Below are positions 28,801 through 37,896 of a stretch of 43,441 nt of DNA, piece by piece; position 1 is the stretch's first letter, and each line of letters begins with the position of its first letter. Source of the stretch: Bacteroidales bacterium (GTDB taxonomy: Bacteria; Bacteroidota; Bacteroidia; Bacteroidales; UBA932). The stretch spans positions 1 through 43,441 of the forward strand of contig JALFFZ010000079.1 in NCBI GenBank assembly GCA_022777585.1, given 5' to 3'. The translations under genes were made by a program, and so were the position numbers. Under the pieces are notes generated by a model that saw nothing but the letters and a program-made list of their open reading frames with translations, made no database searches and had not been told where the DNA came from.

Positions 28801-28993
28801 AATCAATCTCGGAGGCCGATACGGCCGCGGTGACAAGTTCGTGATCAAGGCCCGCAATGCATCCAGGAAGAACATCTACGTTCAGAGCGCCGTTCTCAAC
28901 GGCCAAAGACTTGACGGATTCACGTTCCCGGCTTCGGAGCTGCTGAAGGGAGGAGAGCTCGTGCTTGAGATGGGGCCGGAGCCCAAGAAATAA
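25817..28993 (+). CDS. GH92 alpha-1,2-mannosidase with N-terminal carbohydrate-binding-like domain
   Basis: PADYVDTRIGTAHSRWMIAPGPWMPFSMVKMSPDNQN, IGCDAFWNTFWNLNQFWNLVTPEW, HYVEGNAWQLTFFVPQDVPAL, NAYLGDEDQGQMSAWAIMTSIGLFQTDGG. Signal peptide starts at MTKKILSTLFIATTLASGAFA (25817), not at the ORF-track start 25760. Confidence 0.95.
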   Translation: MTKKILSTLFIATTLASGAFAKDIATLWTIGEKDGRSSEFALAPEGYKDFIEHDFGYEDKYFIAGWSETDKDFPYVLPGPVDTWGGTWRTSGWRTHEVNILFSLAEEPGKNEEFRLDLDLADFAKTFLPLVKITVNGEIVQKTQLEAEGFDVRKQRHPNRNEKIKDESSLKSDSENATPAEISLPLKGSALHKGGNRVNITILEGSWIKFDRVALSGPKGTRTTRPGNVFIRSIRPAGYEIEKDGRRFQPLLVDLEHLGGEPVLSIEVDGKTVMEKKIEKGRYCLEAPMPATAKCRKGRYEVKCDGNVIADGTVRRSPEKLQTPADYVDTRIGTAHSRWMIAPGPWMPFSMVKMSPDNQNAGWMAGYQPSFESIGCFSHIHEWTLGGLGIMASNGELKTRVGDELKPDEGYRSRIDKRTETAGIGLYSADLSDYGIKAEVSATTRCGFTRFTFPEDRGDGRVIIELHPQAEYNFFLKDIDVKKVSDTRIEGYVHQFSPGVWSKDADQDYTVHFVVEFDRPMKSLGSWRGNEVKEDVDGLKSGECREAGLFASFDPKDGAVVNVRTAISPVSVRNASENLEKELAGPFGWSLDAVVRNQQDVWNDIFSRLTISTDDRLEKVRFYNNMYRAICSRNIWSDCNGEWISTDGKLRRVADPENDVMIGCDAFWNTFWNLNQFWNLVTPEWSGRWVRSQLEMYKANGWLAKGPAGLNYIPVMVGEHEIPMIVGAYQMGIRDFDARLALEAAVKMQTTPARKVFKGFAGNRDLATYLEHGYVPCDKGRFSNTMEYSFDDWTVGQLAKALGDEETYLKFNERGYWWKNAISDDGYCHMKDSNGEWVKDFDPFRSGASRHYVEGNAWQLTFFVPQDVPALVEKIGRERFCERLLWGFNQDEAFRYNAPNDQYWDHPVVHGNQQSMHFAYLFNYAGQPWNTQRWSRSILERYYGYGEANAYLGDEDQGQMSAWAIMTSIGLFQTDGGCRIDPVYEIASPAFEEIEINLGGRYGRGDKFVIKARNASRKNIYVQSAVLNGQRLDGFTFPASELLKGGELVLEMGPEPKK

Positions 28994-29001
28994 CAGAGCA
29001 C

Positions 29002-29037
29002 AAAAAAATCGGGCCGGGTAACCGGTCCGATTTTTTT
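29002..29037. terminator. Bidirectional rho-independent terminator between GH92 and tsf
   Basis: AAAAAAATCGGGCCGG-gtaa-CCGGTCCGATTTTTTT. Confidence 0.9.
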
Positions 29038-29054
29038 ATATAGAAATCTGAATA

Positions 29055-29897
29055 TTAGTCGCTCAAAGAGAACCTCTTGAATGAGAGAACCTTTGCATCC
29101 TTGTCAGAAGCCTGGATGTAACCGAGAACTGACACCTTGTTGTCCCAGATGTAGTCCTGATCCTCGAGGGTCTGCTCCTTGAAGAACTTCTTGAGCTTGC
29201 CCTTTGCGATGTTCTCGAGCATGGCATCAGGCTTGCCGGCCATCTTCGGATCCTCAGCGATCTGCTGCTTGTACATTGCGAGCTCCTTCTCTACAGTCTC
29301 CTTAGGGCAGTCTGCCTCGGAAACTGAAACAGGGTGCATTGAGGTAACCTGCATTGCAACGTTCTTGCCGACCTCCTCGGAAACCTCCTTGTTGAAAGCA
29401 ACGATGGAAGCCACCTTGGAATTGTTGTGAACATACTGTGCAATGTATGGAGCCTCGAGAGTAGAATAATATGCAAGCACGTGCTTCTCGCCGGTCTTGC
29501 CGGTCTGGGCGGAAATCTCCTCCTCTACAGTATGGCCGTTAGGCATCTGAACTGTCTTGAGAGCCTCAGCGTCAGCCGGGAAGGCTGCGATGGCCGCATC
29601 AGCGATACCATTGGCGAGAGCCTTGAAGTCAGGAGTAGCCGATACGAAGTCAGTCTCGCATCCAAGGCATACGATGATGGCCTTGCCACCATTGATGCGG
29701 ACGAGGACAGCTCCCTCGGTTGTCTCGCGGTCAGCCCTCTTGGCTGCAACGAGCTTACCCTTCTCACGGATGATGTCCACTGCCTTCTCGAAATCGCCTT
29801 CTGCCTCGGTAAGGGCATTCTTGCAATCCATCATTCCGGCGCTGGTCATCTTGCGCAATTTCATTACGTCAGCTGCTGTAATCTGCATAATCTTCAA
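29055..29897 (-). CDS. tsf: Translation elongation factor Ts
   Basis: ITAADVMKLRKMTSAGMMDCKNALTEAEGDFEKAVDIIREKG, CETDFVS; next to rpsB. Confidence 0.98.
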   Translation of the reverse strand: MKIMQITAADVMKLRKMTSAGMMDCKNALTEAEGDFEKAVDIIREKGKLVAAKRADRETTEGAVLVRINGGKAIIVCLGCETDFVSATPDFKALANGIADAAIAAFPADAEALKTVQMPNGHTVEEEISAQTGKTGEKHVLAYYSTLEAPYIAQYVHNNSKVASIVAFNKEVSEEVGKNVAMQVTSMHPVSVSEADCPKETVEKELAMYKQQIAEDPKMAGKPDAMLENIAKGKLKKFFKEQTLEDQDYIWDNKVSVLGYIQASDKDAKVLSFKRFSLSD

Positions 29898-29906
29898 AGT
29901 TTAATA

Positions 29907-30749
29907 TTATTCTGCATTCTCCTCAGTGGCAGCCTCAACCGGTGCCTCTGCCTTTGGAGCCTCCTCTGCGGCCTCATCGGCCTTGGCGGCCTTGCGAGGA
30001 CGGAGCTTCTTTGCTGCCGGTTTCTCGGCAGCCTCGGCCGGAGCCTCTTTCTCCTTCTCGAGCTTCCTCTCGTTCAATCCCTCCTGAATAGCCTCACAAA
30101 GTGCATTGGTGATGTACTCGATGGACTTTGTGGCGTCATCATTTGCCGGAATCACATAATCAATCGGATTAGGATCGCAACATGTATCAACCATAGCGAT
30201 TACCGGAATGTTGAGACGGTTTGCCTCCTTGACTGCATTGGCTTCCTTCTGAATATCAACTACGAAGAGTGCTGACGGGAGACGGCTCATATCCTTGATG
30301 GAACCGAGGTTCTTCTCAAGCTTTGCCCTCTGGCGGTCAACCTGGAGACGCTCACGCTTTGCGAGCTTGTCGTATGTACCATCTTCCTTCATCTTGTCGA
30401 TGGTGTTCATCTTCTTGATGGCCTTACGGATGGTCGGGAAGTTGGTGAGCATTCCGCCCGGCCATCTTTCCGTTACATAAGGCATATTTACTGAAGCGGC
30501 CTTCTCGGCGATAACGTCCTTTGCCTGCTTCTTGGTGGCCACAAAAAGAATCTTGCGGCCTGAGCGCGCAAGCTCCTTCATAACCTCTGCGGCCTCGTCT
30601 ATCTTGACGACACTCTTGTGCAGGTCAATGATGTGAATCCCGTTCCTCTCGATGAAAATGTAAGGAGCCATCTTAGGATTCCACTTCCTGGCAAGATGCC
30701 CGAAATGTGCACCTGCTTCGAGTAATTCCTGGAAATTTGTTCTTGGCAT
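29907..30749 (-). CDS. rpsB: 30S ribosomal protein S2
   Basis: LLEAGAHFGHLARKWNPKMAPYIFIERNGIHIIDL, VTERWPGGMLTNFPTIR. Confidence 0.98.
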   Translation of the reverse strand: MPRTNFQELLEAGAHFGHLARKWNPKMAPYIFIERNGIHIIDLHKSVVKIDEAAEVMKELARSGRKILFVATKKQAKDVIAEKAASVNMPYVTERWPGGMLTNFPTIRKAIKKMNTIDKMKEDGTYDKLAKRERLQVDRQRAKLEKNLGSIKDMSRLPSALFVVDIQKEANAVKEANRLNIPVIAMVDTCCDPNPIDYVIPANDDATKSIEYITNALCEAIQEGLNERKLEKEKEAPAEAAEKPAAKKLRPRKAAKADEAAEEAPKAEAPVEAATEENAE

Positions 30750-30966
30750 TTTTTTGTGTTGTTTCTTGTGTTACACTTTCCCTGAAGGCCATTGCCTCAG
30801 CCTCCCGGGCTCTTTTCTTCAATCCTGAAGCAGCGGCACTGTGCCGGTCTTCGGGATTTTCCGCAGTCTCGGCAATCTTCAAGCAGCTCTGTCGGAACTC
30901 ACGCCCCTGACGAGGTCAGAAAATTTGTCAACCGGACTGTGCGAATAAATCAGCAGTAAGCAGGCA

Positions 30967-31359
30967 TTAACGCTTGCTGAACTGGAAGCGGCGACGTGCA
31001 CCAGGCTGACCAGGCTTCTTCCTCTCGACTTCTCTTGCGTCGCGGGTGAGGAATCCTTCGGCCTTGAGTGCTGAGCGGTAAGCCTCGCTGTCAATCTCGC
31101 AAAGTGCGCGGGAGATACCGAGTCTGAGCGCCTCAGCCTGACCTTTGATTCCACCTCCGCAGAGGTTTGCCTTAACGTCAAACTGACCTGTCGTTCCAGT
31201 CACTGTAAATGGCTGATTCACAATGTACTGATAAGTCTCGTCAACGAAGTAGTCATTGACTTCCCTACCGTTTACCGTGAACTTGCCTGTGCCGGCTACG
31301 ACATAAACACGAGCCACAGCTGATTTACGTCTTCCAAGGGCGTTTACTGTTTTTTCCAT
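30967..31359 (-). CDS. rpsI: 30S ribosomal protein S9
   Basis: [28 protein letters not shown]-terminal [17 protein letters not shown]. Confidence 0.98.
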   Translation of the reverse strand: MEKTVNALGRRKSAVARVYVVAGTGKFTVNGREVNDYFVDETYQYIVNQPFTVTGTTGQFDVKANLCGGGIKGQAEALRLGISRALCEIDSEAYRSALKAEGFLTRDAREVERKKPGQPGARRRFQFSKR

Positions 31360-31368
31360 TTGCTCTGT

Positions 31369-31821
31369 TTAAATTTCGTTCAACTTAATTTCTCTTGGCT
31401 GCTGTGCCTGGTGCGGATGCTCAGGACCTGCATATACGAACAGGTTGCCGAGAATCTTGTCACCAAGACGGGTCTTAGGAAGCATTCCTTTCACAGCTCT
31501 CCTGATGAGTTCAGCAGGTCTTGTCTGAAGAATCTCCTTAGGCGTGGTGAAACGCTGTCCGCCCGGATATCCGGTGTAACGCGTATAAACCCTGTCGGTC
31601 ATCTTCTTTCCACTGAGGGCCACTTTCTCGGCGTTGACCACGATGACGTTGTCACCGCAGTCCACGTTCGGCGTGAACCCTGGCTTGTTCTTGCCGCGGA
31701 GGACAAGAGCAACTCTGGACGCAAGACGGCCGAGAGCCAGATCGGTAGCATCAATGACGACCCACTCCTTCTTTACAGTCTCCTTGTTAAGGTACACTGA
31801 TTTGTAACTTTGTGTGTCCAC
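31369..31821 (-). CDS. rplM: 50S ribosomal protein L13
   Basis: EWVVIDATDLALGRLASRVALVLRGKNKPGFTPNVDCGDNVIVVNAEKVALSGKK. Confidence 0.98.
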   Translation of the reverse strand: MDTQSYKSVYLNKETVKKEWVVIDATDLALGRLASRVALVLRGKNKPGFTPNVDCGDNVIVVNAEKVALSGKKMTDRVYTRYTGYPGGQRFTTPKEILQTRPAELIRRAVKGMLPKTRLGDKILGNLFVYAGPEHPHQAQQPREIKLNEI

Positions 31822-31856
31822 TGTCTTGATCTTTAAATGGTTAATAATAAAATATT

Positions 31857-31883
31857 GCGATCCCTACACATTATAGGGGTCGC
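31857..31883 (-). promoter_or_regulatory. 5'-leader hairpin of the rplM-rpsI-rpsB-tsf operon
   Basis: Minus strand GCGACCCCTA-taatgtg-TAGGGATCGC, directly downstream of the -7 element. Confidence 0.55.
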
Positions 31884-31914
31884 AAAGGTAAGAAATATTT
31901 TGCAAATGGCAAAA
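31883..31914 (-). promoter_or_regulatory. Bacteroidetes-type housekeeping promoter for rplM
   Basis: Minus strand TTTTG-N19-TACCTTTG, matching TTTG...TAnnTTTG with 19-nt spacing. Confidence 0.75.
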
Positions 31915-32248
31915 TCAGGGAGAAAATTTCTTTTTCAGTCACGGCAATCGGGCTTTCCCGGCATCCAGGACAGTGCCCAAAATGGTCATTTTATCACATA
32001 AAAGGCATGAAGGCAGTTTTGGACATCGTCCTCAATTGCGGGCGTCCGGAAACCGAAGGATGAAAAAGACATTAACGGAAAACACAATAATCATCAGCTT
32101 TATAACTTACAATCAAATATTTACACTTATCCTATCTCATAAAGACAGAGCGAAATTAGTCACTTTTAGAACATAATTCAGCATAAATTCGTGAACTATT
32201 TACAATGTTCAAAAGGTCATATCAGTTTCAATATAGGAAAATTTAACC

Positions 32249-32256
32249 TATTTTTG
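32249..32256 (+). promoter_or_regulatory. -7 promoter element of the lipoprotein operon
   Basis: TATTTTTG matches TAnnTTTG, 20 nt upstream of the 32276 start; weak -33 (GTTT) 20 nt upstream. Confidence 0.45.
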
Positions 32257-32275
32257 CTCCGTACCCAATACGTAT

Positions 32276-34069
32276 ATGGAAAAAGTATATTCAATATTAT
32301 CAACCGCATTGGCCGTTGTAACCATAGCTACGGTTACTCCTGCCTGCACCGGAATAGAGACGGAAAGGCGGAGCGAAGGCCCGGTAAGGGTGGCCTTCAC
32401 CACAACACAGCCCGGAACCAAAGCCGAACTGGATCCTTCCGCCGGCAGGTTCACCTGGGAAACAGGGGACAAGGTCGCAGTGTGGGCCGACAATCAGTCC
32501 GGAAGCCCTGTCCTCGAGGCCAGAGAGTTCACCCTTCTTGCACGAGACAATTACGACAAAGGATATTTCACATCCACATTGGACACCCCGATGGAGGAGG
32601 ATACCTATAATTATTATATAGCATTCCCGCTTCCTTCATCATTTTCCGGAAAAAATGCAGTCTTCAACCTCCCGTCCAGACAGGACGGAAAGGCCTCCGG
32701 AGCCTGCATTGCAATCTCCGATGCCATAGAGGCAGGGGCACTCAGGGAATTTGACGAGCAGAGGCCCGTTTCAGAGACCATAAGCCTCGACCTCAGGCTC
32801 AGACATCTCCTGCACTATCTCAGATTCTACATCCCGCAGGGAGAGAATGCGTTGAACGAACCCATAACCTCATTGGAGTTCTCAATGCCGCAGGGCATAG
32901 CCGGAACGGTGAATGTCAACATGGCGGACGGCAGCGCAACCCTCACCGATGCACAGACATCCGTCACACTTGCCCCGGAAGAGGCAGTACAGGACGGAGA
33001 GTTCATTTCCTCGTCCATATTCCCGCCACAGAGGACATACGTCAATGACGAGTTCCTGAATGTCAGGGTATTCTCCGAGAACTGGTACTCCGATATCGAG
33101 CCAATCAGGCTGGAAGGCAGGGATTTCCAGGCAGGGCACATCACCACGGTACCGCTCAGGGCGAAGACCGTATCCCCTGTCTATAATCTCACATTCACCC
33201 TTATCTCCAACAATCTCGGGCAGGAGGTAAAGAACCTCACATTCACTTTCGACAACGAAGTTACCTGGGGAGGAGAGAGATGGACATCCTTCTCATACGC
33301 CGACCCGGACGGCTCCACCTTCATACCGGGCGAGAAAATCGTACTCAAGACATTGGACGAGAGCGAGTTCTGGGCCCTCTCCGGCACAGGGTTGACAGTA
33401 AGTTACGAGAGCGAAGACGCCATCGTCAGCGAAAAAATCACATTCCCGGACATGGCATCCTCAAATTCCGTCAATGTGGCCCTGAACTGCCCTTACCTGA
33501 TGTTCGAGGACTTCAGCTGCATCCAGAGCAGTTTCAACAGCGGAGACAAGCACTCTGCTTCAAACACAGGCAACAAGAGTCCATACTACATCGAGAGCGG
33601 CTGGAGCGTAGCCCGGGCAGGAGGAGAGGCAGGTACAGCGATCAGACTTGCCGCCCACAGGGAAGCTGTGGCCTGCTATCATTCAAGATGCGACTCCCCA
33701 CTTCTGTCCGGAATCAAAGAAGGGCACACCGTAAATATCTCATTGACATTTAATTATTCGATGAACAGACAGGAAGGAGGTATCGGATCCAAGCCAAAGC
33801 TGGGCGCAACCGTCAATGTCGGATGGACTACAGATACCGGCAACCTCTCAAGCGGAAACGAAACGGGAACATTCCCTGATTCCTTCTATGTAAATGAGGA
33901 GACAGGCTCATATTCAGAAATCGGCAACGAGCACAGTACCCAGCTTGACGGCATAACCAACGCAATGCGCCTGTCAATAAGAGAGTTGGCTGAAACAAAG
34001 GCAGATATGACCAATGGCACCTACTGGCTCTACCTCGACAACATAAAAGTATCGATAGCAAATAACTAA
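32276..34069 (+). CDS. Fimbrillin-family-like surface lipoprotein
   Basis: VRVAFTTTQPGTKAELDPSAGRFTWETGDKVAVWADN (fimbrillin/Mfa-like N-terminus); LDLRLRHLLHYLRFYI; lipobox-like VTPACTG. Confidence 0.7.
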   Translation: MEKVYSILSTALAVVTIATVTPACTGIETERRSEGPVRVAFTTTQPGTKAELDPSAGRFTWETGDKVAVWADNQSGSPVLEAREFTLLARDNYDKGYFTSTLDTPMEEDTYNYYIAFPLPSSFSGKNAVFNLPSRQDGKASGACIAISDAIEAGALREFDEQRPVSETISLDLRLRHLLHYLRFYIPQGENALNEPITSLEFSMPQGIAGTVNVNMADGSATLTDAQTSVTLAPEEAVQDGEFISSSIFPPQRTYVNDEFLNVRVFSENWYSDIEPIRLEGRDFQAGHITTVPLRAKTVSPVYNLTFTLISNNLGQEVKNLTFTFDNEVTWGGERWTSFSYADPDGSTFIPGEKIVLKTLDESEFWALSGTGLTVSYESEDAIVSEKITFPDMASSNSVNVALNCPYLMFEDFSCIQSSFNSGDKHSASNTGNKSPYYIESGWSVARAGGEAGTAIRLAAHREAVACYHSRCDSPLLSGIKEGHTVNISLTFNYSMNRQEGGIGSKPKLGATVNVGWTTDTGNLSSGNETGTFPDSFYVNEETGSYSEIGNEHSTQLDGITNAMRLSIRELAETKADMTNGTYWLYLDNIKVSIANN

Positions 34070-34082
34070 CATAAAAAACATC

Positions 34083-34811
34083 ATGCGTATTAAAACTATG
34101 TCTGCAGCCTTGGCCGCATTGACCATCCTGGCAGCCTGCTCCAAGCAGAGCGGTTCGGAAGGCAATGTACGCATCGCCCTGGAGCAGCAATCCAAGCTCG
34201 TTGACGTCTCCACCAAATCTTCCGTAGGGGACTTTACAACTCTTCCTTCGGCATCAGCATTCACAGTGAAGATCAGCGACGCCCAGGACAACATCACGCC
34301 AGTGACCGACCTCTCGGCCCCTGTTACTCTTACGACTGGAAACTATATCGCATCAGCCACTTACGGCAGCCTCTCGGACGAAGGATTCGACAAGCCTTGT
34401 TTCAAGGGAGAGCAGAGTTTCTCTGTAAACGGCAGCGGTTCACAGACAGTCACCATCAAGGTAAAGCTTGCCGGCTGCATCGTGAAATTCAGCTTCACCG
34501 AAGCATTCACCAACTATTTCAGCGACTACAGCTTCACCGTCACCACTGGCGGCGGAACCGAGATTTCCGTTCCGAAGAGCGAGACCCGCGCCATCTTCAT
34601 GGATGCGTACACATTCAGGCTCAGCGGTACACTTACCAGCCAGAGCGGAGCCACCCAGACTTTCGCAGAGAAGGAGTTCAAGAACCTTGAGCCGGCAACC
34701 TGCTACACGGTCAAGTTCGACGCCTCCAATGTAGGTTCAAATTCCATAACCATCTCCTTTGACGAGACCACCATCGACACGGACCTCGTAGAAGTGGATT
34801 TAAATGACTGA
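34083..34811 (+). CDS. DUF4493-like lipoprotein
   Basis: Lipobox LAACSKQ; LVDVSTKS..FTVKISDAQDNI..VTLTTGNYIASATYGSLSDEGFDKPCFKGEQSFSVNGSGSQTVTIKVKLAGCIVKFSFTEAF. Confidence 0.75.
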   Translation: MRIKTMSAALAALTILAACSKQSGSEGNVRIALEQQSKLVDVSTKSSVGDFTTLPSASAFTVKISDAQDNITPVTDLSAPVTLTTGNYIASATYGSLSDEGFDKPCFKGEQSFSVNGSGSQTVTIKVKLAGCIVKFSFTEAFTNYFSDYSFTVTTGGGTEISVPKSETRAIFMDAYTFRLSGTLTSQSGATQTFAEKEFKNLEPATCYTVKFDASNVGSNSITISFDETTIDTDLVEVDLND

Positions 34812-34815
34812 TATT

Positions 34816-36057
34816 ATGAAACTTAGGAAAATATTCACATTGTCACTTGCCGCACTCGCCCTTGCAGGCTGCGCCGATGATAAATTCGCTTTCGACAAGA
34901 ACGGAGAGGGAAAAGGAACACTCTCATTTGCAGGTCTCAGCATTGACTACTCCGAGGAGATGGTCACAAGGGCCGAGGCTGCGGACGGAACCTATATGCT
35001 CTATGTCTATGACTCAGGCGAGTCCCTCGTATGGTCAGGTCAATATTCCACCATCCTGGAGGGTACCGGAAGCATTTCCCTGCTCGCCGGAGACTACAGA
35101 ATCAACGTCCGTTCCACATCTGCGGCTGTACCTGACGCCAAGTTCTCATCTCCTGTCTATGGGGCATCGCAGACCTTCACAATCACGGCCGGAGAGACCA
35201 CGACACTGGGGACAATCACCTGCACCCTTCTCCAGTGCGCCGTCTCGGTGGAGTACAATGACGACTTCCTCTCATTGGTGACGGGCGACGGAAATACCAG
35301 CGTGGAAGTAACAGCGGGCTCCCCTCTCGACTATGTGCTCAGCTACAATTCGGGCACTCCGAAATACGAGAGGCGCATCGGCTACTTCGCTGTAAACGGA
35401 AACAATACGACAATGGTTGTCACCTTCAAGGGAAGCATTGAGAACAAGACCCAGAAGATGACCACCACGATTACCAATCTCAAGCCTCGCGACTACCACA
35501 TCGTCAAGTTCATGAAGAAGGTTGACGCCACAGGCTCCGTGACAATCGGCATTGAAATAGACGGTCTCGTGGCAGATGCCACACTCGACAATGACATCGA
35601 GGCTTCCGAGCAGGGTGACGGCAATGACCCGGAGGCTCCTGCCGGAGACGGCGGAATCCGTCTCGTATCTACCTGCGACTATGATATCACACAGCCGATT
35701 ACAGTACCTGCATCAGGCAATCCTTTCGACCTTACTCTCCAGGCCGTAGTTCCTAACGGAGTTCTCCGCTTCACAGTGGACATCGCTTCCACCAACGAGG
35801 ACTTCATCAACTCCGTCAACACCGTGGGAGGAACCAACCTTGACCTCATCAATCCTTCCGAGGAAGCAATGGGCGTATTCGACATCGTGCCATTCCCTCA
35901 CGGAGCGGAGCTCGCAGGACAGACATTAGTGGACTTCGACCTCTCTGGCGCCCAGACCGCAATTCTCGGCTTCCCTGGCAGCCACACATTCAGGATGAAT
36001 GTTGTGGACACGAAGGGTTGCAGGAACAGCATTGACGTAATATTCATTGTCGAATAA
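34816..36057 (+). CDS. DUF4493-like lipoprotein
   Basis: Lipobox LAGCADD; GTLSFAGLSIDYSEEMVTRAEAADGTYMLYVYDSGESLVWSGQYSTI..LLAGDYRINVRSTSA. Confidence 0.75.
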   Translation: MKLRKIFTLSLAALALAGCADDKFAFDKNGEGKGTLSFAGLSIDYSEEMVTRAEAADGTYMLYVYDSGESLVWSGQYSTILEGTGSISLLAGDYRINVRSTSAAVPDAKFSSPVYGASQTFTITAGETTTLGTITCTLLQCAVSVEYNDDFLSLVTGDGNTSVEVTAGSPLDYVLSYNSGTPKYERRIGYFAVNGNNTTMVVTFKGSIENKTQKMTTTITNLKPRDYHIVKFMKKVDATGSVTIGIEIDGLVADATLDNDIEASEQGDGNDPEAPAGDGGIRLVSTCDYDITQPITVPASGNPFDLTLQAVVPNGVLRFTVDIASTNEDFINSVNTVGGTNLDLINPSEEAMGVFDIVPFPHGAELAGQTLVDFDLSGAQTAILGFPGSHTFRMNVVDTKGCRNSIDVIFIVE

Positions 36058-36074
36058 GAAGAGGAGGGAAGAAA

Positions 36075-37892
36075 ATGAAAAAGACATTTGCACTTATCAC
36101 AATAGCTGCGGCGGCCCTCTTGTCCTGCCAGAAGCAGCAGACCACACCTGAAGGGGAAGGTGCCCTCATACTCTCGGTCAGCACTGGTGAGACCAGGGCG
36201 GCAATGACATCTGACGAACTTCTCGCCAATGCAGACATCCGCATATACAAGGATGACTTCTCCGGAATGGTACGCCACTACAAGTATTCCGAGCTTCCGC
36301 AGAGAATCTATCTGCCGTCAGGAGGATACAGAATCGACGTGGTTGCCGGTGAGGCTGCGAAGGAGACCCCTTCATACGCATCCTGGGAGCAGAAAAGTTA
36401 CAAGGGAAGCAAGGCAGTCACCATCACAGCCGGAGGCTCCGAGAACATCACGGTGGTGGCCGCAATGAACAGCATCGTATCGAACATTTCATTTGACAGC
36501 ACGATAGACAGCTATTTCCAGGCAGGTTATTCCTGTTCTGTAAGTCTCTCCACAGTGGAGGGGGCAAGTCTCTCGTACAGCAAGTCCCAGAGCGGAACGG
36601 ACGGATATTTCATCGCATCCGGATTCGAGCCATCCCTCGACTGGACATTCAGCGGAACCCTCACAAGCGGCGAGTCCTTCACCAAGAGCGGACGGATTCA
36701 GAACGTAGAGGGAGGAAAGCGCTACAAACTCCTCCTCAAATACGTGGAAAAGAACGGCCTCCTCGATGTTGAAATTCTCGTGGACGACACCCTCAATGAG
36801 GTTTACGACGACATTATCTTCGTTCCGGTATCAACAGGGCTCGCATCTACCGGAAAATATGAGGTCTGGGGAACCAAGTTCACCGCATACGCCGACGTGG
36901 ACGAGAATGAATATGACCGGACCAAGGTTTACTTCGAGTACAGGGTTGCTGGAAGCGATGGCGCGTGGAGCCGCTCGGTGGCTGCCACAAGGATCAGCGA
37001 AGGCTCATACTCTGCCCTGATCAACGGCCTGGCCGGAGAGACTGAATACGAGTACCGCCTCGTAGTGACCAAAGCCGCTGACGGAAGCGAGGAAATCGTG
37101 GATGGCACCAAGACTGTCACCACTGAGGCAACCCCTCAGGTACCGAACAGCAGTTTCGAGACTGTCAGTCACGCCGAGAGCAGCAACTACTACTCATTCT
37201 ATGACCCTGCCTCATCCGACCCTGCTCTCCAGAGCAAGTGGTGGTGCAGCGGAAACAAGGGCTCTACAACAGTAGGTTCTTCCTACCAGATTACATACCC
37301 TGACACCGGAGACAAGCAGGACGGAAACCAGTCAGTATGTCTGGAGTCAAGATATGTAATTGTAAAGTTCGCTGCAGGAAACCTGTTCTGCGGGCGGTTC
37401 GGAGCCACAATCGGAACAAGCGGCGGTACTGTCTATTTCGGACGTCCATTCACAGCCCGCCCTACCGCAATGCGTTTCTGGGCCAAGTATTCATCCGGAA
37501 AGATAAACCGTGTCGGCAACGGCCCTGCGGGAGTCCAGTCAGGTGACTATGACAAGGCCTCCCTGCGAATCGCCCTCGGCACCTGGGATTACAAGAAGTA
37601 TGGCGGCGATGCAAACAGCCCTATTCTCGTGAACACCACGGACGAAAGCACATTCATGGATTACGCCACGGACGAGTCAACCATAGCCTTCGGAGAGAGG
37701 ATTCTGACAGCCGATGCGGATAACAGCACCAACGTATGGCAGCAGATTACCATTCCTCTGGACTACAAGACCACAACCGAATATCCTACACATATCATGA
37801 TTGCCTTTGCGGCAAGCATGTACGGTGACTACTTCACAGGTTGTGACTCCAGCAAGCTGTGGCTTGACAAGATAGAACTTCTCTACGAATAA
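36075..37892 (+). CDS. DUF4493 plus C-terminal PCMD-like domain lipoprotein
   Basis: Lipobox LLSCQKQ; IRIYKDDFSGMVRHYKYSELPQRIYLPSGGYRIDVVAGE; C-terminus VPNSSFETVSHAESSNYYSFYDP..WWCSGNKGSTTVGSS..LWLDKIELLYE. Confidence 0.8.
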   Translation: MKKTFALITIAAAALLSCQKQQTTPEGEGALILSVSTGETRAAMTSDELLANADIRIYKDDFSGMVRHYKYSELPQRIYLPSGGYRIDVVAGEAAKETPSYASWEQKSYKGSKAVTITAGGSENITVVAAMNSIVSNISFDSTIDSYFQAGYSCSVSLSTVEGASLSYSKSQSGTDGYFIASGFEPSLDWTFSGTLTSGESFTKSGRIQNVEGGKRYKLLLKYVEKNGLLDVEILVDDTLNEVYDDIIFVPVSTGLASTGKYEVWGTKFTAYADVDENEYDRTKVYFEYRVAGSDGAWSRSVAATRISEGSYSALINGLAGETEYEYRLVVTKAADGSEEIVDGTKTVTTEATPQVPNSSFETVSHAESSNYYSFYDPASSDPALQSKWWCSGNKGSTTVGSSYQITYPDTGDKQDGNQSVCLESRYVIVKFAAGNLFCGRFGATIGTSGGTVYFGRPFTARPTAMRFWAKYSSGKINRVGNGPAGVQSGDYDKASLRIALGTWDYKKYGGDANSPILVNTTDESTFMDYATDESTIAFGERILTADADNSTNVWQQITIPLDYKTTTEYPTHIMIAFAASMYGDYFTGCDSSKLWLDKIELLYE

Positions 37893-37896
37893 GTTT

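Noticed and set aside
29427-30275. 282-aa plus-strand ORF antisense to tsf/rpsB
   Set aside because: Spans the antisense of two conserved essential genes; low-complexity Leu/Cys/Ser-rich translation typical of shadow ORFs.
32191-32610. 139-aa ORF overlapping the fimbrillin-like gene
   Set aside because: Out-of-frame overlap with a convincing lipoprotein CDS; Arg/Gly-rich shadow translation.
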